DNA of 64,000 nucleotides from Pomacea canaliculata (taxonomy: Eukaryota; Mollusca; Gastropoda; Architaenioglossa; Ampullariidae). Below the pieces are notes generated by a model. The model was not told the origin of the DNA and did no database searches. It saw nothing but the letters and a program-made list of their open reading frames with translations. The stretch is taken from assembly GCF_003073045.1 (NCBI RefSeq), contig NC_037593.1:18342725-18406724 (forward strand). Reading direction: 5' to 3'. Each line of letters opens with the position of its first letter. Positions within the stretch are counted from its first letter, which is position 1. Made by a program: the position numbers and the translations under genes. Below, piece by piece: positions 61,692 through 64,000 of the stretch.

Positions 61692-62398
61692 CTGAAAAAG
61701 AAATCCAGAAAAATACATAACCACTTATGTTCACCTCTGATTATGTTAAAAAAATGAAAGAATAAGAAGACAAAGGAAAAAATGCTTCACAGTCTGGTTT
61801 TTTAAAACTGCCAACAATAGAAAATTAAATAGCTTAAAAGAATAACTTATTTCACAGATTTATTTTGTTCAAAACAGCTTTCAGTTTGGCGTTCTTCTTC
61901 TGCGTATGTTTGTGTGTGTGCGCACGCGCGTGCGTTTCGTTGCACATGTGTATTTGTGTGAAAAAGAAAGTGAGAGAGAGAGAGAGACAGACAGAATAAA
62001 AATAAAGGAAGAAGGAAAAAGAGCCTGTGTACACAGGATGCCACGCTCGTTTAATGTTTTGATCTTCATCAGGGGTGGAGAGCAATTCAGTTCCAAAGAA
62101 GCTTAACAGCAATCAAACTAAATAGCATAAAAGAAAAAGGAATGAACGGGTAATGCCATCCTTTGCCATCAGTAATGCACGGTATGCATCTTAAACCCAA
62201 TCACTAACAAATTTTTACCGTAATCTTGAAACACCGGGTGAGACAATGAGTTGAGAAAAAAACAAACACAAGCTGTTAAGGTGAGGGAAAACTCCCCATC
62301 TAAAACTTTAAAAGAAAACCCATCAAAATATTTCTTTCAGGATTAGATAACTAAGAAGTTCAAAATATAGGCAAAATATATATTAAAAAAATGCCCAC
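61692..62398 (-). other. Last intron of second gene
   Basis: Contains copy B of the dispersed repeat (61894-62082) and AT-rich sequence. Confidence 0.55.
61894..62082 (+). repeat. 185-bp dispersed repeat, copy B
   Basis: Aligns with 54005-54187 over its whole length, in the same orientation, including the GT microsatellite and the CAGGGGTGGAGA end. Confidence 0.88.
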
Positions 62399-62452
62399 CT
62401 TTCTGATCGGATTTCTTTGCTGGGCTGGAAGGATACTGTTGGACGATTTTTG
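62399..62452 (-). CDS. Penultimate exon of unidentified second gene
   Basis: A 54-base exon between a TTCTAAAG acceptor and a GTGGGC donor. In phase 0 it reads QKSSNSILPAQQRNPIRK; another frame is also open and reads KIVQQYPSSPAKKSDQK. I prefer the phase 0 reading because it joins both neighbours without shift. Confidence 0.55.
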
Positions 62453-63263
62453 CTTTAGAATAAAAAATGAAGAGGACTTAATATAAAATATATTTTCTGG
62501 CAACTGTTATATAATGTGGTCTCCAGCAGAATATGCATTCCACACAGTGTTATCTTCATCAATCCAACACACATACTCCATCCATTTTCCCCAACACACA
62601 AACCCTCTCATCCTTGCTTTCTATTTCATTCTTAGGATTAAAAAAAAAAAAAACCTTCAACTTCAGTAATTTCCTGACAATGAGAGAGACATGGGAGCAG
62701 ATGGAGGAAGAAATATGATTAGACAGATTAGAGCTGAAGCTGGAGACTCCACATCACCCTTAACAAACCCTAAGATGACTACATCAACGCACTAAACCAG
62801 ACCTGGGCAAAGGCCGGCCCGCGGGCCGGATCCGGCCCGCCTCCTGTCTCTGACCAGCCCGCCCGTTGGTCCGCCTTCCAGTATATATACTATATATACA
62901 GTATTGGGTAAAACTGAGTTAACTATATTAGTCCGGCCCTCTGAAACCATCCCAATTTCTCATGCGGCCCCTTGGGAAAATTAATTGCCCACCCCTGCAC
63001 TAAACCAAAAATGTAATTCACAGAGACTCTCTCTTACACATTCACAGAGGTAGGCTGTAGGGGCCTATATACTTTCTTAGCATTTGAACAAATAAAGAAT
63101 GTAAAAAATTCTGCCAATAAAAATCTACTAATGTATTTTCTAGTAAGTGTTATTGTGGTCTCCAGCTGATTAAAATAGATCTATTGAATTCTATATAATG
63201 CCATCCAAACTGACCCCAAACACAATCTAAATGTGCAGAAATGTTTCAGCAGGTTATACCCAC
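62453..63263 (-). other. Intron of second gene
   Basis: Contains the 200-bp hAT MITE; otherwise AT-rich. Confidence 0.55.
62798..62997. mobile_element. 200-bp hAT MITE with perfect target duplication
   Basis: Starts CAGACCTGGGCAAAGGCCGG and ends AATTGCCCACCCCTG, imperfect inverted ends rich in GGCC. Flanked by identical 8-bp copies of CACTAAAC (62790-62797 and 62998-63005). It has no coding capacity. GC-rich ends surround an AT-rich middle containing a TATATA palindrome (62883-62900). Confidence 0.92.
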
Positions 63264-63377
63264 CATTTGAAAAAGGTTTGTTGACCTAAAGTTTCCAGAT
63301 TGGTACATGCTTTCATTGTCAGCAAAGCCTGAAGGGTACCCAACATTCTGCCGGTGCATAATGGCCATCTGGTTCAT
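63264..63377 (-). CDS. Upstream exon of unidentified second gene
   Basis: A 114-base exon with acceptor TGTTCAG and donor GTGGGT, phase 0 on both sides. The only open frame reads MNQMAIMHRQNVGYPSGFAD, then NESMYQSGNFRSTNLFQM: polar, methionine- and asparagine-rich, with no domain I recognise. With the next two exons it forms a 62-residue C-terminus ending in NPIRKRFGRKR. The gene continues beyond the right edge or has exons in 63.4-64 kb that I did not find. The low-complexity basic end suggests a nuclear or RNA-associated protein, but this is only a guess. Confidence 0.65.
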
Positions 63378-64000
63378 CTGAACACAAGCATAGGATATGA
63401 GCATCCACATGGATACAATTTTACAGGCTGAAAGCTAAATGCCACGGCTTTGATATTTGATAGTCTATGCATTTTTCCGGAAATGGCCTTCTGCCTATTT
63501 TCTAGTCCCCAACCCATAATGACAATTGACAATAGGTCACTATTAAAGCCTTTTCCTTTGTTGACTCTCCTCTTATTGGGGAAAGATAAGTTATTAAAGG
63601 TACATAGAATGCAACAACTTGCATGTTTGACTGTGCTTATTTATAGCTCTTGCTCCCTTGGTCATTAGGAAAAGGATTTAGCAACTATTTGATGCTAGGT
63701 GCACACACCACATTCTTATATTTATTATTTAACAGAAGAACTGGGATATCTGTTCTCTGAGAGTAATTAGTATGTTCATCTAAACATAGAAGAAGCAATT
63801 TTCTTTCCCTGCCTATGACTATTGCAAAGATTTGACTGGAAAATCAAAAACCCCATGGTGACCACATTCAAAGCTTTCATAAACAACCCCAAAAGCTGTC
63901 AGGAACAACTTTGGGAAGACCGATGGTTATGTCCAGTTCTCATTATCTTTCCATCCCTCTACTACCCTGATTCTGCAGCTTGGAACTGTGGTGCTGTATT
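63378..64000. other. Right edge, probably intron of second gene
   Basis: No exon could be supported with both splice sites and a clear frame. Confidence 0.4.

Overview
The window is eukaryotic DNA. It has split genes with GT-AG introns, many short microsatellites, an intron-containing tRNA gene, and LINE and hAT remains. The protein families and the repeat types fit an invertebrate, most likely a mollusc (possibly a gastropod). That taxonomic guess is inference; no single marker in the window settles it.

Region 1 (about 0.7-14.6 kb, minus strand) holds one gene rebuilt exon by exon from splice sites and reading phase. It encodes a signal peptide, five immunoglobulin domains and one transmembrane helix, about 607 residues up to the end of the membrane exon. 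Ig1-Ig4 look like the first four domains of the L1CAM/neuroglian family. No fibronectin III domain lies between Ig5 and the membrane helix. The intron at that point was only about 190 bp before a 3.2 kb LINE entered it, so no FnIII exons are hidden there. The cytoplasmic end is uncertain.

Region 2 (14.8-16.4 kb), just upstream of the proposed start codon, is a hAT-type element with 8-bp target duplications that was later split by a 5'-truncated CR1/L2-like LINE. A second hAT fossil, still carrying a readable THAP zinc-finger piece, sits in the Ig1 intron (9554-10614).

Region 3 (16.4-61.1 kb) is about 45 kb in which I could not support any protein gene. It holds decayed LINE tails (47.3-47.9, 54.7-55.2 and 58.0-58.5 kb), tandem repeats, a GC/CpG-rich stretch at 29.9-31.3 kb, a cluster of palindromic TGACGTCA sites at 36.9-39.2 kb, and a tRNA-Tyr(GUA) gene with a 15-nt intron at 60,345-60,432. 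Several open frames of 100-165 codons occur in the GC-rich parts but show no recognisable domain or coding pattern.

Region 4 (61.1-64 kb, minus strand) carries the last three coding exons of a second gene, whose product ends in a basic tail. All three join in phase 0. Its introns contain a 200-bp hAT MITE with a perfect 8-bp target duplication and one copy of a 185-bp dispersed repeat. Both genes point the same way, so the 45-kb tract is 5' flank of the Ig receptor gene and 3' flank of the second gene.
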